Shown here: piece by piece, positions 26,897 to 34,319 of the stretch | Position numbering within the stretch: position 1 is the first letter of the stretch | How the letters are laid out: each line of letters starts with the position of its first letter | Assembly: GCA_030147525.1 (NCBI GenBank) | Contig: JASBVF010000049.1 | Span: forward strand, 1-58,709 | DNA from: Bacteroidota bacterium | GTDB taxonomy: Bacteria > Bacteroidota > Bacteroidia > Chitinophagales > Saprospiraceae | Reading direction: 5' to 3' | DNA length: 58,709 bases | Notes under the pieces: generated by a model | The model's database searches: none | The model's input: only the letters and a program-made list of their open reading frames with translations | What the model was told of the DNA's origin: nothing | Translations under genes and position numbers: made by a program

Positions 26897-26932
26897 AAAA
26901 GCCCCGGAAGTGAACACTTCCAGGGCTTTTTT
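26897..26932. terminator. Bidirectional terminator
   Basis: AAAAGCCC-C-GGAAGTG pairs with CACTTCC-A-GGGCTTTT around a 2-nt loop, with T on one side and A on the other. It separates convergent genes. Confidence 0.9.
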
Positions 26933-26952
26933 CTGTATCGTTATTGCAGTGA

Positions 26953-27324
26953 TTACCAGCGATCTCCGCCGCCGCCGCCGTATCCGCCGCCGCCACGGTT
27001 TCCGCCACCGTATCCGCCGCCGCCACGACGACCACCGCCGCCGCCGTATCCGCCACGGCCGCCGCCGCCACCGCCACGGTTTTCTCTTGGTTCTGCCTTC
27101 TTGACCACAATTGTGCGGCCATCCATTTCTGTGTCGTTCAGCCCTTCAATTGCGTTACGTCCTTCGTCATCGTTTGGCATTTCAACAAAGCCAAAACCTT
27201 TCGACTTACCAGTAAATTTGTCCATGATGACGTTGCAGGATGTAACCTCGCCATACTCTTCGAATGCTGCACGAAGATCGTCTTCATGCGTGTCGTAGTT
27301 CAATTTTGCTACGAAGATGTTCAT
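26953..27324 (-). CDS. Glycine-rich RRM RNA-binding protein
   Basis: This 123-residue protein has one RNA recognition motif with RNP2 (IFVAKL) and RNP1 (KGFGFVEM), followed by an RGG/YGG-rich tail (RGGYGGGGGRRGGGGY...). Such proteins bind single-stranded RNA and often act as RNA chaperones, frequently in the cold. I chose the ATG at 27324 because the RRM starts there; the longer frame from 27444 adds a hydrophobic, non-homologous leader. The next upstream gene starts over 330 bp away and a -7 box lies at 27539-27546, which would give a leader of about 200 nt. Confidence 0.9.
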   Translation of the reverse strand: MNIFVAKLNYDTHEDDLRAAFEEYGEVTSCNVIMDKFTGKSKGFGFVEMPNDDEGRNAIEGLNDTEMDGRTIVVKKAEPRENRGGGGGGRGGYGGGGGRRGGGGYGGGNRGGGGYGGGGGDRW

Positions 27325-27659
27325 TGCAAAAAAATTAAAAAAGTGAAATAAAAAATGAGAAACTCCTGACTTGGCAAAAGAATTACTTACGAACATAAAT
27401 GGGGAACAATGGCAGATAGGCTGGAAGACGAGTTGCGGAGTCAAAAAACTTACGTAAACTTACTTGCCGGACTACTGACTAACCACTTGCCGGTTAAATC
27501 TTTCTTGCTGCGGACAGTGAATATCTCAAAGAACGACGCAAAGATAAGCGATTTTTTATACCAATGTTATTTTTATTTAAAAATCTGAGCCTGGCTCATT
27601 CCGGTAGTTTATTTTTATTTTAATGTGAATTCTGTTGGTTAAGCGGGTTTTAATGAAAA
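27325..27659. other. Long leader / intergenic region before the RRM gene
   Basis: No gene is seen. The minus strand has TATCTTTG (27539-27546), a fit to TAnnTTTG. A transcript from there would carry a leader of about 200 nt before the RRM start, which could hold a regulatory structure, but no riboswitch class was recognised. Confidence 0.45.
27539..27546 (-). promoter_or_regulatory. Possible -7 box for the RRM gene
   Basis: The minus strand reads TATCTTTG. Its distance from the ATG (about 215 bp) makes the assignment tentative. Confidence 0.4.
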
Positions 27660-29270
27660 CTACCGAATCAAATTCACCGAACCCTTTACCAGCCGCTGTT
27701 TTCCATCGTCAAACACGATAAACACTTCGTAGATGTAAACACCCGGTTGCGCAGGCTTCCCATGCGTATTTCCATCCCATCCATCCGAATATCTGCTCTT
27801 TGAAAGCTCCGCTGCCTCGTACACCAGACCTCCCCAGCGGTCGAAAACTTTAATCCCGACAACTTCCTGCACATCGGGGCCCGGAAAAACGGTAAACATG
27901 TCATTAAACCCGTCTCCGTTGGGTGAAAAAGCATTGGGAATGAATATTTTATAAAAATCAAGCGCCAAATGCACAAAGCTGTCGCAGCCCAGGTGAGAAG
28001 TCAGAGCCACATCGTAATCACCGGCCGCTGAAAAATACTGAGGCCCTACCTGGTAACTTTCTCCTTCAAAGATTTTAGCTGAAATGGTATCCGTATTTTC
28101 ACTCAAAACCGTCAAAATCAAACGAACAATACTATCGCAGTTATGTACCGACTTCAGTGTATCCCAGTAAATACCGCTTTCCGCAAGGGCTTCCCCTCCA
28201 AAAAAGTAGGTATCCTCTTTACAAATTGTCTGCTCATCAAAACCGTGAACCACCGGAATGCTATACCGGAAAGCCGGTGTAACCCGGCAACTGTTCGGCC
28301 CCAAAACCCTGACCTGGTAATTCCCTTCCTCCGTCACGTTCTCAATAACCGGCCCCGTTGCACCAACGATTGCGACGCCGTCTTTATACCACTGATATTG
28401 CAGGGTATCACGCAGGGGCATTTTGAGGGTGATGTTTTCAGAGCAGGGATGCCCGTCTGCCGTTATTTTAAAATTGAAATCTTTTTCCTCTGCCAGCACG
28501 AGGTTGTCGAAAAAGTAGTAATAGCTGAATTGCGGCGGAGCTTCGCTGCAATTCGGGCCAATCGCAATGGCGTAAATATCCTGCGTAGGCGTAACGGTGA
28601 TTTCTTTCTGTTTCCATTGGTTGGTTCCGTTGACGAAGACGTCGCCAAGCGGCAACCACCCGGGCCCGTTCATCGGGCACCCGTAATCCGGATTGCCAAC
28701 TCCGAACGGAAGGTAAGCGCAGTCCGGCGAGCCAAAGAAAACAATGTCCGTAGGCGGTGAGTTATGAAAATTGGTGAACCCAATGTAAAATTCGAACCGG
28801 TACGTTGTGCCTGCTTTCAACGGACTGGTCAGACAGGCCCCGGCATATTCCTTCCAGTTAGCTCTCGGGCCTTCTCCTCCAAAACCAATTCTGCCGTTGC
28901 GAAACCCAATGCATCCTTCTCCGTCAGGGAACGGGAGCGGCGGCGGCAGGTCATCCCACCCCATCCAGCCACAAGTGTGCAGATAATCTGTTGTAGCCTC
29001 CGAAGCCTGAATCCAGTCAACGGCACAGTCCATTCTCGACCGGTCGGGCGGGCAGCAGTTTTTTTCTTCAAAGGAAGGATTCGGAATGAGCGATACCGGT
29101 GAAGCCACCGGGCAGTCGCAGTCAGGGTCGTTCAAATCAATCAGCCCATCGCCGTCGTCATCAATCGCATTGTCGCAAATCTCGGTAAGTTGCCAGGAAA
29201 TATCAGGCTGCAGGGTGATGCCTAAAAAAAAGCAGAAGGCCAGCGCCGGAAGGTAAAGTAAAACACTCAT
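27660..29270 (-). CDS. Secreted protein with gliding-type (type B) T9SS sorting domain
   Basis: The 536-residue protein has a signal-like N-terminus (MSVLLYLPALAFCFFLGITLQ) and a short acidic Ca-binding-like stretch (NAIDDDGDGLIDLNDPDCDC). A jelly-roll-like domain follows (LIPNPSFEEKNCCP...GEGCIGFRNG), then Ig/PKD-like segments. A CHU_C type B sorting domain closes it from about residue 440 (FIPNAFSPNGDGFNDMFTVF ... VFDRWGGLVYEA ... GVYIYEV). Type B tails need specific T9SS partners and keep the protein surface bound or released. The target of the N-terminal domain is unknown. A well-spaced promoter precedes it. Confidence 0.85.
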   Translation of the reverse strand: MSVLLYLPALAFCFFLGITLQPDISWQLTEICDNAIDDDGDGLIDLNDPDCDCPVASPVSLIPNPSFEEKNCCPPDRSRMDCAVDWIQASEATTDYLHTCGWMGWDDLPPPLPFPDGEGCIGFRNGRIGFGGEGPRANWKEYAGACLTSPLKAGTTYRFEFYIGFTNFHNSPPTDIVFFGSPDCAYLPFGVGNPDYGCPMNGPGWLPLGDVFVNGTNQWKQKEITVTPTQDIYAIAIGPNCSEAPPQFSYYYFFDNLVLAEEKDFNFKITADGHPCSENITLKMPLRDTLQYQWYKDGVAIVGATGPVIENVTEEGNYQVRVLGPNSCRVTPAFRYSIPVVHGFDEQTICKEDTYFFGGEALAESGIYWDTLKSVHNCDSIVRLILTVLSENTDTISAKIFEGESYQVGPQYFSAAGDYDVALTSHLGCDSFVHLALDFYKIFIPNAFSPNGDGFNDMFTVFPGPDVQEVVGIKVFDRWGGLVYEAAELSKSRYSDGWDGNTHGKPAQPGVYIYEVFIVFDDGKQRLVKGSVNLIR

Positions 29271-29301
29271 AATGGCAGGAGGATTTGATTTGACTTGCTA
29301 C

Positions 29302-29333
29302 CAAAGTTAATCGTCCGGGAGGAAAATACCAAA
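29302..29333 (-). promoter_or_regulatory. Complete Bacteroidota promoter for the type B sorted protein
   Basis: On the minus strand a -33 TTTG (29330-29333) lies 20 bp before the -7 box TAACTTTG (29302-29309), the usual spacing. The ATG is 31 bp further on. Confidence 0.7.
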
Positions 29334-29354
29334 CCTGCCCTCCTGCCAAACCAC

Positions 29355-30416
29355 TCATTTGTCGCTCAGGAGTATACTTTGTTTGAAATCTTTTTGCAAA
29401 ACAAGTTGAATGTTATTCTTGACGATCTCGCCCATGGTTTTACACCTGAGAAAACTGTTGTTCTGGTGATGTTCTGCCATTTCGTGTTTTAACTGATCCA
29501 CTTTATCGGGCATTGAAATCGTATCTTTTACCATCACATCCATCAATTCCTTGACCCGTTTTTGGGAATCTTTCACCCTGGTTCCAATAAGCGTACGCTC
29601 CTCCAGCTGGTACTGGTGCACCGTTTTGGAAGACATGTGCGCAATGCCCATGAAAATAATCGGATTGTTTTCCTTGAAATATTGCGGCAGGTAAAAATTC
29701 TTGCGCCCCTCGTAGGATTGCTGATCGAAGTCAATCGCCCGCATCCGGTACTGATTGCCCTCGATATCCGGCGTAATGTCAATCACATAATTGTAAGAAC
29801 GCATGTCGCCCAGCAGGCGCACGAAGCATCGTTCGTTGAATTTTACAAACTCCTTGGCAATGCGGATTTGATTGAATTCCGAAATCTCCCCATGCCGCTC
29901 CATAAAATATTCGCCGGGAATACCGGCGATGTGCTCCTCGATCAGCGTATCGCCATGCACCATGTATTTCACGTGGTTCGGCGACAAAAGCTCCTCGAGT
30001 TCCAGCCCGTAGATGCGGCTGGCATCCGTTTTTTTGATGTAAAAATGATCGTAGTTGTCGTTCAGCCGGTTGATAATCCGCACCCGGAATGGCTTCGTAT
30101 TCCCGAAATGACAATAATCAATGCGTGAAACGGTAAGGTGTTGCAGCACATCCATATCGCCGTCCGTTTTCAGCAGCGCATAAATTCTCGTCAGGGCGCC
30201 GAAGATGTCCACTTCGTCCGCTTCGCTAAAATACACCGTCTCCCAGAGCGTATCGTTACCATGCTGATCGTAGAGCGTCATAGAATTGGAGTAGCGAAGC
30301 AGATCTTCGTAACGGATGGGAAGCTTCGTGCTACGGCTGTATTTCACCAGGTACTGATGCAGCGAGTGGTTAACGGGAAACGGGATTTTCTTTTTTGAGG
30401 GTTTGTTGTTATTCAT
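29355..30416 (-). CDS. Unknown protein with kinase-like signature
   Basis: This 353-residue soluble protein has no signal peptide. Its middle part reads GDMRSYNYVIDITPD, then RAIDFDQQSYEGR, an arrangement resembling the catalytic Asn/Asp and the metal-binding Asp of kinase-like folds (as in HipA- or PI3K-like proteins). Earlier parts (HGDTLIEEHIAGIPGEYFME) would fit the N-lobe and hinge. This is a fold guess from pattern only, and I do not recognise a named family. The last ~80 residues are helical. The gene has a -7 box directly upstream and no co-directional partner overlap. Confidence 0.75.
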   Translation of the reverse strand: MNNNKPSKKKIPFPVNHSLHQYLVKYSRSTKLPIRYEDLLRYSNSMTLYDQHGNDTLWETVYFSEADEVDIFGALTRIYALLKTDGDMDVLQHLTVSRIDYCHFGNTKPFRVRIINRLNDNYDHFYIKKTDASRIYGLELEELLSPNHVKYMVHGDTLIEEHIAGIPGEYFMERHGEISEFNQIRIAKEFVKFNERCFVRLLGDMRSYNYVIDITPDIEGNQYRMRAIDFDQQSYEGRKNFYLPQYFKENNPIIFMGIAHMSSKTVHQYQLEERTLIGTRVKDSQKRVKELMDVMVKDTISMPDKVDQLKHEMAEHHQNNSFLRCKTMGEIVKNNIQLVLQKDFKQSILLSDK

Positions 30417-30435
30417 GCTGAAAATTTGCTTTGGC

Positions 30436-30443
30436 CAAAGTTA
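30436..30443 (-). promoter_or_regulatory. -7 promoter box for the kinase-like gene
   Basis: The minus strand reads TAACTTTG, 19 bp before the ATG. Confidence 0.6.
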
Positions 30444-30581
30444 TCATTTGTTTCAAAATCGTAGAGAGGCGTTGCATGAGAAGTAACAAACCTCATACGA
30501 AGCAGACTGTTTTTATCGCTGACAGTCACTGTATTCCACTCCGCTGTTTTCTGAAAAATTAAAATAGCCGGGACCGCCCGT

Positions 30582-30612
30582 TTTGCACAATCACCTGAAT
30601 TCCATACATTTG
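30582..30612 (+). promoter_or_regulatory. Complete Bacteroidota promoter for the OmpA-HhH operon
   Basis: A -33 TTTG (30582-30585) and a -7 TACATTTG (30605-30612) are 19 bp apart. The downstream ATG is at 30691, so the leader would be about 70 nt. Confidence 0.75.
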
Positions 30613-30690
30613 GACGTTCAATGTTGTTAATTGCTTCAGGTTGAAAGTTTCAGGCCAAACTATCGATCCGCAACAATTACCAATCAACCA

Positions 30691-31584
30691 ATGACGACTA
30701 TGAGAGTATTTATTTTCGGCTTTCTCACTTTCCTTGCCTTCGCCATCCCTGCCCGTTGGTATTTCGTCTGTGAACTCCGGCATCACTGCGGTGATGAGCC
30801 TGCCGTAGTAGCCCGGCCAATGACGCTTTCGCTCAAAGACGGCGACAAGACCGTCCTGCAAGGCTACGAGCAGTTTTCCTTTCCGCTCAACTCCTTCGAG
30901 CCTGAAATGACCGCCAACAATCAGGAGTTTCTGGCCGAAGCAGCGCAATACCTGAAGTTAAACCCGGACAAAAACATTACCCTGACGGGCCGCTACCTCG
31001 AAAGCGAAGCCAAGGCCAAAAGCGGTATTTTTGAAAACATCGGCATTGCAAGAGCCGATGCCATCAAACAGCTTTTGAATAAAATGGGCGTGGATGAAAA
31101 ACGCTTTTCCATTGACTATCAAATGGTCCAGGGAGAAACCCTCGGAGAACCCGTCAGTTTCGAACTTTACCTGCCAAAACCTGACGAATATGACAAGCCG
31201 GTTTATAGTTTTAAAGACAATACTTTCACCGATGCCAATTTCGAATTTGGCTCCGCCGTGTTCCGTCCCGGCGAGCAGTGCATACTCTACGCTGATTCGG
31301 TGAAAACTTTCCTCGATCAAAATCCATCGATGATGCTGACCATCATCGGTCACACGGACAGCATCGGCACAGAAAAAGCCAACCTCGACCTCGGCCTGCG
31401 CCGGGCTAAAAATGCCGTCCAGTATTTCAGGGAACTCGGCGTGAAAGCCGATATTGTCCCGGAATCAAAAGGCGAAACCCAACCGGTAGCGCCCAACTCA
31501 AAGCCCGACGGCTCCGACAACCCCGAAGGCCGGCAGAAAAACCGGCGGGTGAATTTTAAAATCGATGAAAAACCAGTCAATTAA
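30691..31584 (+). CDS. OmpA-family peptidoglycan-binding protein
   Basis: The 297-residue protein has an N-terminal hydrophobic signal or anchor (MRVFIFGFLTFLAFAIP). A first, degenerate OmpA-like half follows (FPLNSFEPEMTANNQEFLAEAAQYLKLNPDK...). The second half is a canonical OmpA C-terminal domain (FEFGSAVFRP...LTIIGHTDSIGT...NLDLGLRRAKNAVQYF...NRRVNF). The latter binds peptidoglycan and ties an envelope complex to the wall. ATGs at 30691 and 30700 are both possible; the difference is three residues. It is followed after 63 bp by the coiled-coil/HhH gene, and one promoter precedes both. Confidence 0.85.
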   Translation: MTTMRVFIFGFLTFLAFAIPARWYFVCELRHHCGDEPAVVARPMTLSLKDGDKTVLQGYEQFSFPLNSFEPEMTANNQEFLAEAAQYLKLNPDKNITLTGRYLESEAKAKSGIFENIGIARADAIKQLLNKMGVDEKRFSIDYQMVQGETLGEPVSFELYLPKPDEYDKPVYSFKDNTFTDANFEFGSAVFRPGEQCILYADSVKTFLDQNPSMMLTIIGHTDSIGTEKANLDLGLRRAKNAVQYFRELGVKADIVPESKGETQPVAPNSKPDGSDNPEGRQKNRRVNFKIDEKPVN

Positions 31585-31647
31585 ACGAAGATGGAGCATT
31601 GAGAATATCTTTCCCGGAACTCCATTTTAAAGTAGTACCAAACAAAC

Positions 31648-33027
31648 ATGGAAAATCTATTTCAATCGTTAAGCCATCCCGACAGTATCATGTTCCTCAT
31701 CTCTGTCCTGTTTTGCTTCCTGCTGGGCTTCCTCACCGGCTGGGCCTTGTGGGGCAGCCGTGCAAAACGTTACAAGAAAGAGGCTGCCAAGTGGAAAAAA
31801 AGCTACGACGATCTGACCCTCGATTACAAAACGCAGCGGGAACTTCTCGACCTGAAGGAAGCCGACCTTGTAAGGGCCCAACGGGAGGCAGAAGAGGCTA
31901 AGGACCAACTCAGCGCTTTTTATCAGGACAAAGCCAAATGGCAGGCCGACCTCGATACCGCCATGGGTGAAACCGTAAAATTGCAGGCTTCCAACAGCTC
32001 TTACCAGGCTACCATCGAAGACCTCAATAACCAACTGCTCGGCCTCAAAGCCCGGAATGCGCAACTCACCAAAGCGGCCGAAAAGGAAGGCACCGCCCTC
32101 GACCAGGTGTCGCAAATGCAAAGTTCTTTCAATGCCACGCTCAACCGGATTGGCTCGCTGGAAGGCAAAATCAGCCAGCTCATTGCGGAAAACGAATCGC
32201 TACGAGCCGCCAACACCAGCGAAGATCAACAGCTGACAGCCATGCAAAAATCGCACGCCGAGTCAGCGCAGCGCATCGCTGCCCTGGAAGCCAAAATGAA
32301 TGCCCTGGTTGAAGAAAATGATTCGCTCCACGCCGAACTGGCAGGGCTGAAGCACAGCGAAAATGTGTACGAATCCGCACCGCCCGCCGAACCTAAACCG
32401 GTTATCCAAAAGGACAAGGACGTCATCACCATGATCGTAACGCCTTCCTCGGCAAAAGACGACGTACTTGGGGCCATCGGTACAAAAATACCCGCAGCCA
32501 CAGCTGACGAAAAAGATGACCTGACCATGATCAAAGGAATTGGTTCTTTCCTGGAAAAAAAACTGAACAGTCTCGGCATCTACACTTTTGACCAGGTGAG
32601 CAAATTTGATCACGATTTCAGTGAAAAAATAACGGAGGCCATCGAGTTCTTCCCCGGCCGCATTGAGCGGGACGACTGGGCCGGGCAAGCTACCCGCCTC
32701 GCTACCATCAAGCGGGAAGACCCGGAAGCGCTGACTACCAAAGCCGTTTTTCCGAACAATGAAGAAAATCTGAAAATCGTGGAGGGCATCGGTCCGAAAA
32801 TCGAAAAGCTCCTCAACGATGCCGGCATCAAAACCTGGGAGCAACTCGCCGCCGCCTCCGTGGACAGCCTGCGTGAAATCCTGCAAAACGCCGGCGACCG
32901 CTACCGCATGCACGACCCCGCTACCTGGCCCGAACAAGCGAAACTCGCCGCCAGCGGTGATTTTGAAAAGCTGAAAACTTATCAGGACTACCTTTCCGGA
33001 GGAAGAGAACCCGATCAGGAGGATTAA
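31648..33027 (+). CDS. Membrane-anchored coiled-coil protein with two helix-hairpin-helix domains
   Basis: The 459-residue protein has one membrane span (about 15-35, LISVLFCFLLGFLTGWALWG), a long coiled coil (about 45-240, heptads such as KKSYDDLTLDYKTQRELLDLK) and a Pro/Ala linker. Two helix-hairpin-helix modules follow: LTMIKGIGSFLEKKLNSLGI (about 292-311) and LKIVEGIGPKIEKLLNDAGI (about 372-391). HhH modules usually bind DNA backbone, but in membrane-tethered bacterial proteins of this design the ligand is unproven. Its link with an OmpA-type protein suggests an envelope-spanning structure. A strong terminator closes the unit. Confidence 0.82.
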   Translation: MENLFQSLSHPDSIMFLISVLFCFLLGFLTGWALWGSRAKRYKKEAAKWKKSYDDLTLDYKTQRELLDLKEADLVRAQREAEEAKDQLSAFYQDKAKWQADLDTAMGETVKLQASNSSYQATIEDLNNQLLGLKARNAQLTKAAEKEGTALDQVSQMQSSFNATLNRIGSLEGKISQLIAENESLRAANTSEDQQLTAMQKSHAESAQRIAALEAKMNALVEENDSLHAELAGLKHSENVYESAPPAEPKPVIQKDKDVITMIVTPSSAKDDVLGAIGTKIPAATADEKDDLTMIKGIGSFLEKKLNSLGIYTFDQVSKFDHDFSEKITEAIEFFPGRIERDDWAGQATRLATIKREDPEALTTKAVFPNNEENLKIVEGIGPKIEKLLNDAGIKTWEQLAAASVDSLREILQNAGDRYRMHDPATWPEQAKLAASGDFEKLKTYQDYLSGGREPDQED

Positions 33028-33040
33028 GGCAAGGCCTTTC

Positions 33041-33091
33041 AGCAAAAGCAAAAGCCCCGGGCAGAATCTGTCCGGGGCTTTTGCTTTTGCT
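33041..33091. terminator. Strong bidirectional terminator
   Basis: A 20-bp perfect stem (33041-33060 with 33072-33091) and 11-nt loop lie between two convergent genes. A/T-rich tracts within the arms serve both directions. Confidence 0.9.
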
Positions 33092-33107
33092 GATTTTCAA
33101 TCTAAAA

Positions 33108-33956
33108 TTATCGCTCGTAAGGGCATCGCAAATCGCCGAAGTAGTAGTACAAGCCGATGCCGAGGTACACGTAGGTGTCGTTGTTTTTACTGTTGCCACG
33201 CTGGCGGCCGGGAGTACCGATGGGCGCCTCCAAATTGTTGCGGGTAAAAAATGCCGGATCTTTTGCGAAAAGCTCTCCGGAACGGTCAACAAAGCGGCCT
33301 GCAAACTCCCCTCGCAGGTCCTCCACATCGTCAATATCGGGATAAACCGAACTCACATCGTCGAGGTAATCGGAAAACAGGCGGCGGGCACTGATGTCGA
33401 TGTTCAGGCTCCACTCGTAGCTCAGGTCGATTTTCAGCCCCATGCCATACACCCAGCCACCGGCCACGGTGTAGTATTCCTCGCCTTTGAACTGGCCTTC
33501 CGTTCCGAACGGGCGCAGTTCGTGCCAGGTGCCGTCGAACTCAGCTTTGGGGTTGAAATAAGTAATACCAAGTCCAAGGAACAGGTACGGCGTCCAGTTT
33601 TCATCCTTGCTGCCATGCACGTAGGGCAAAAAATTGAATTCCATCTGTGCCCCCAAATCAGCGACCGTTGAGCGAAAGTGCAGGTTGCGGGCACGTTCGT
33701 AAAGGTTCGGGGAATCCTTGTCGTAAGCTTCAATTTGGCCGATATTGCCGCTGAGTTTACCGCAAATCCGCTCATTAAAATTGTAGCGGATACCCACACC
33801 GGCGGCAGGTCCCACCCGGTTGAGGCGCATGTTGGTATTCAAATCACCAAAATAATTGACAGCAGCAAGCCAGCCACCCGCCTCGACGCCTCGCTGGGCC
33901 GTCAAATTCAGAGAGCAATAAGTGAGCGCAAACAGAAAAAATAGCTTTTTAACCAC
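33108..33956 (-). CDS. porG: PorG-like (DUF6089) outer-membrane protein of T9SS
   Basis: The 282-residue protein has a signal peptide (MVKKLFFLFALTYCSLNLTAQ) and reads as a beta-barrel with alternating aromatic strands. The opening GVEAGGWLAAVNYFGDLN, the strand YLFLGLGITYFNPKAE and the segment DVSSVYPDI are typical of the PorG/DUF6089 family. The last strand ends YLGIGLYYYFGD. PorG is the outer-membrane partner of the PorK/PorN ring in T9SS, so this fits the many sorting-domain proteins here. The other T9SS genes are not in the window. A paralogue without a secretion role cannot be excluded. Confidence 0.78.
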   Translation of the reverse strand: MVKKLFFLFALTYCSLNLTAQRGVEAGGWLAAVNYFGDLNTNMRLNRVGPAAGVGIRYNFNERICGKLSGNIGQIEAYDKDSPNLYERARNLHFRSTVADLGAQMEFNFLPYVHGSKDENWTPYLFLGLGITYFNPKAEFDGTWHELRPFGTEGQFKGEEYYTVAGGWVYGMGLKIDLSYEWSLNIDISARRLFSDYLDDVSSVYPDIDDVEDLRGEFAGRFVDRSGELFAKDPAFFTRNNLEAPIGTPGRQRGNSKNNDTYVYLGIGLYYYFGDLRCPYER

Positions 33957-34033
33957 GGTTTTTGATTTTTCAAATTGGATACAGATTCATGGCTTTCAGC
34001 CGAAAACTAACAGCTGCCAGCCTAAAACGGGCG

Positions 34034-34041
34034 CAAAGTTA
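34034..34041 (-). promoter_or_regulatory. -7 promoter box for the PorG-like gene
   Basis: The minus strand reads TAACTTTG, about 77 bp before the ATG. Confidence 0.5.
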
Positions 34042-34319
34042 CCAATTAACGCCATTTCACCCTCTCCTGTTATTGTTGTTCTAAATTTTTCACCCTCCCC
34101 CCTACCCTATTCCTCTTCCCGCTACCGGCCTACCTGCCTGCTCGCCTACCGGCCTACTACCTAAAAACCCCCCCCAGCCGAAGCCGGGAGAGGTCATCCC
34201 AAAAACCAGATTTTGAGAAATCTTAAATCAGTTTCGGGAAATTGCACATTGTCTTCAGAAGCGAGGAAGCAGGAAGTGAGGGAGTCTCACCGCTCACTTC
34301 ACTGCGCTCACATGTCGTC
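34042..34319. other. Low-complexity intergenic stretch
   Basis: C- and T-rich runs (CTACCGGCCTACCTGCCTGC...) resemble a stretch near 18777-18810. No gene or terminator was recognised, although two minus-strand genes abut here. Confidence 0.5.
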
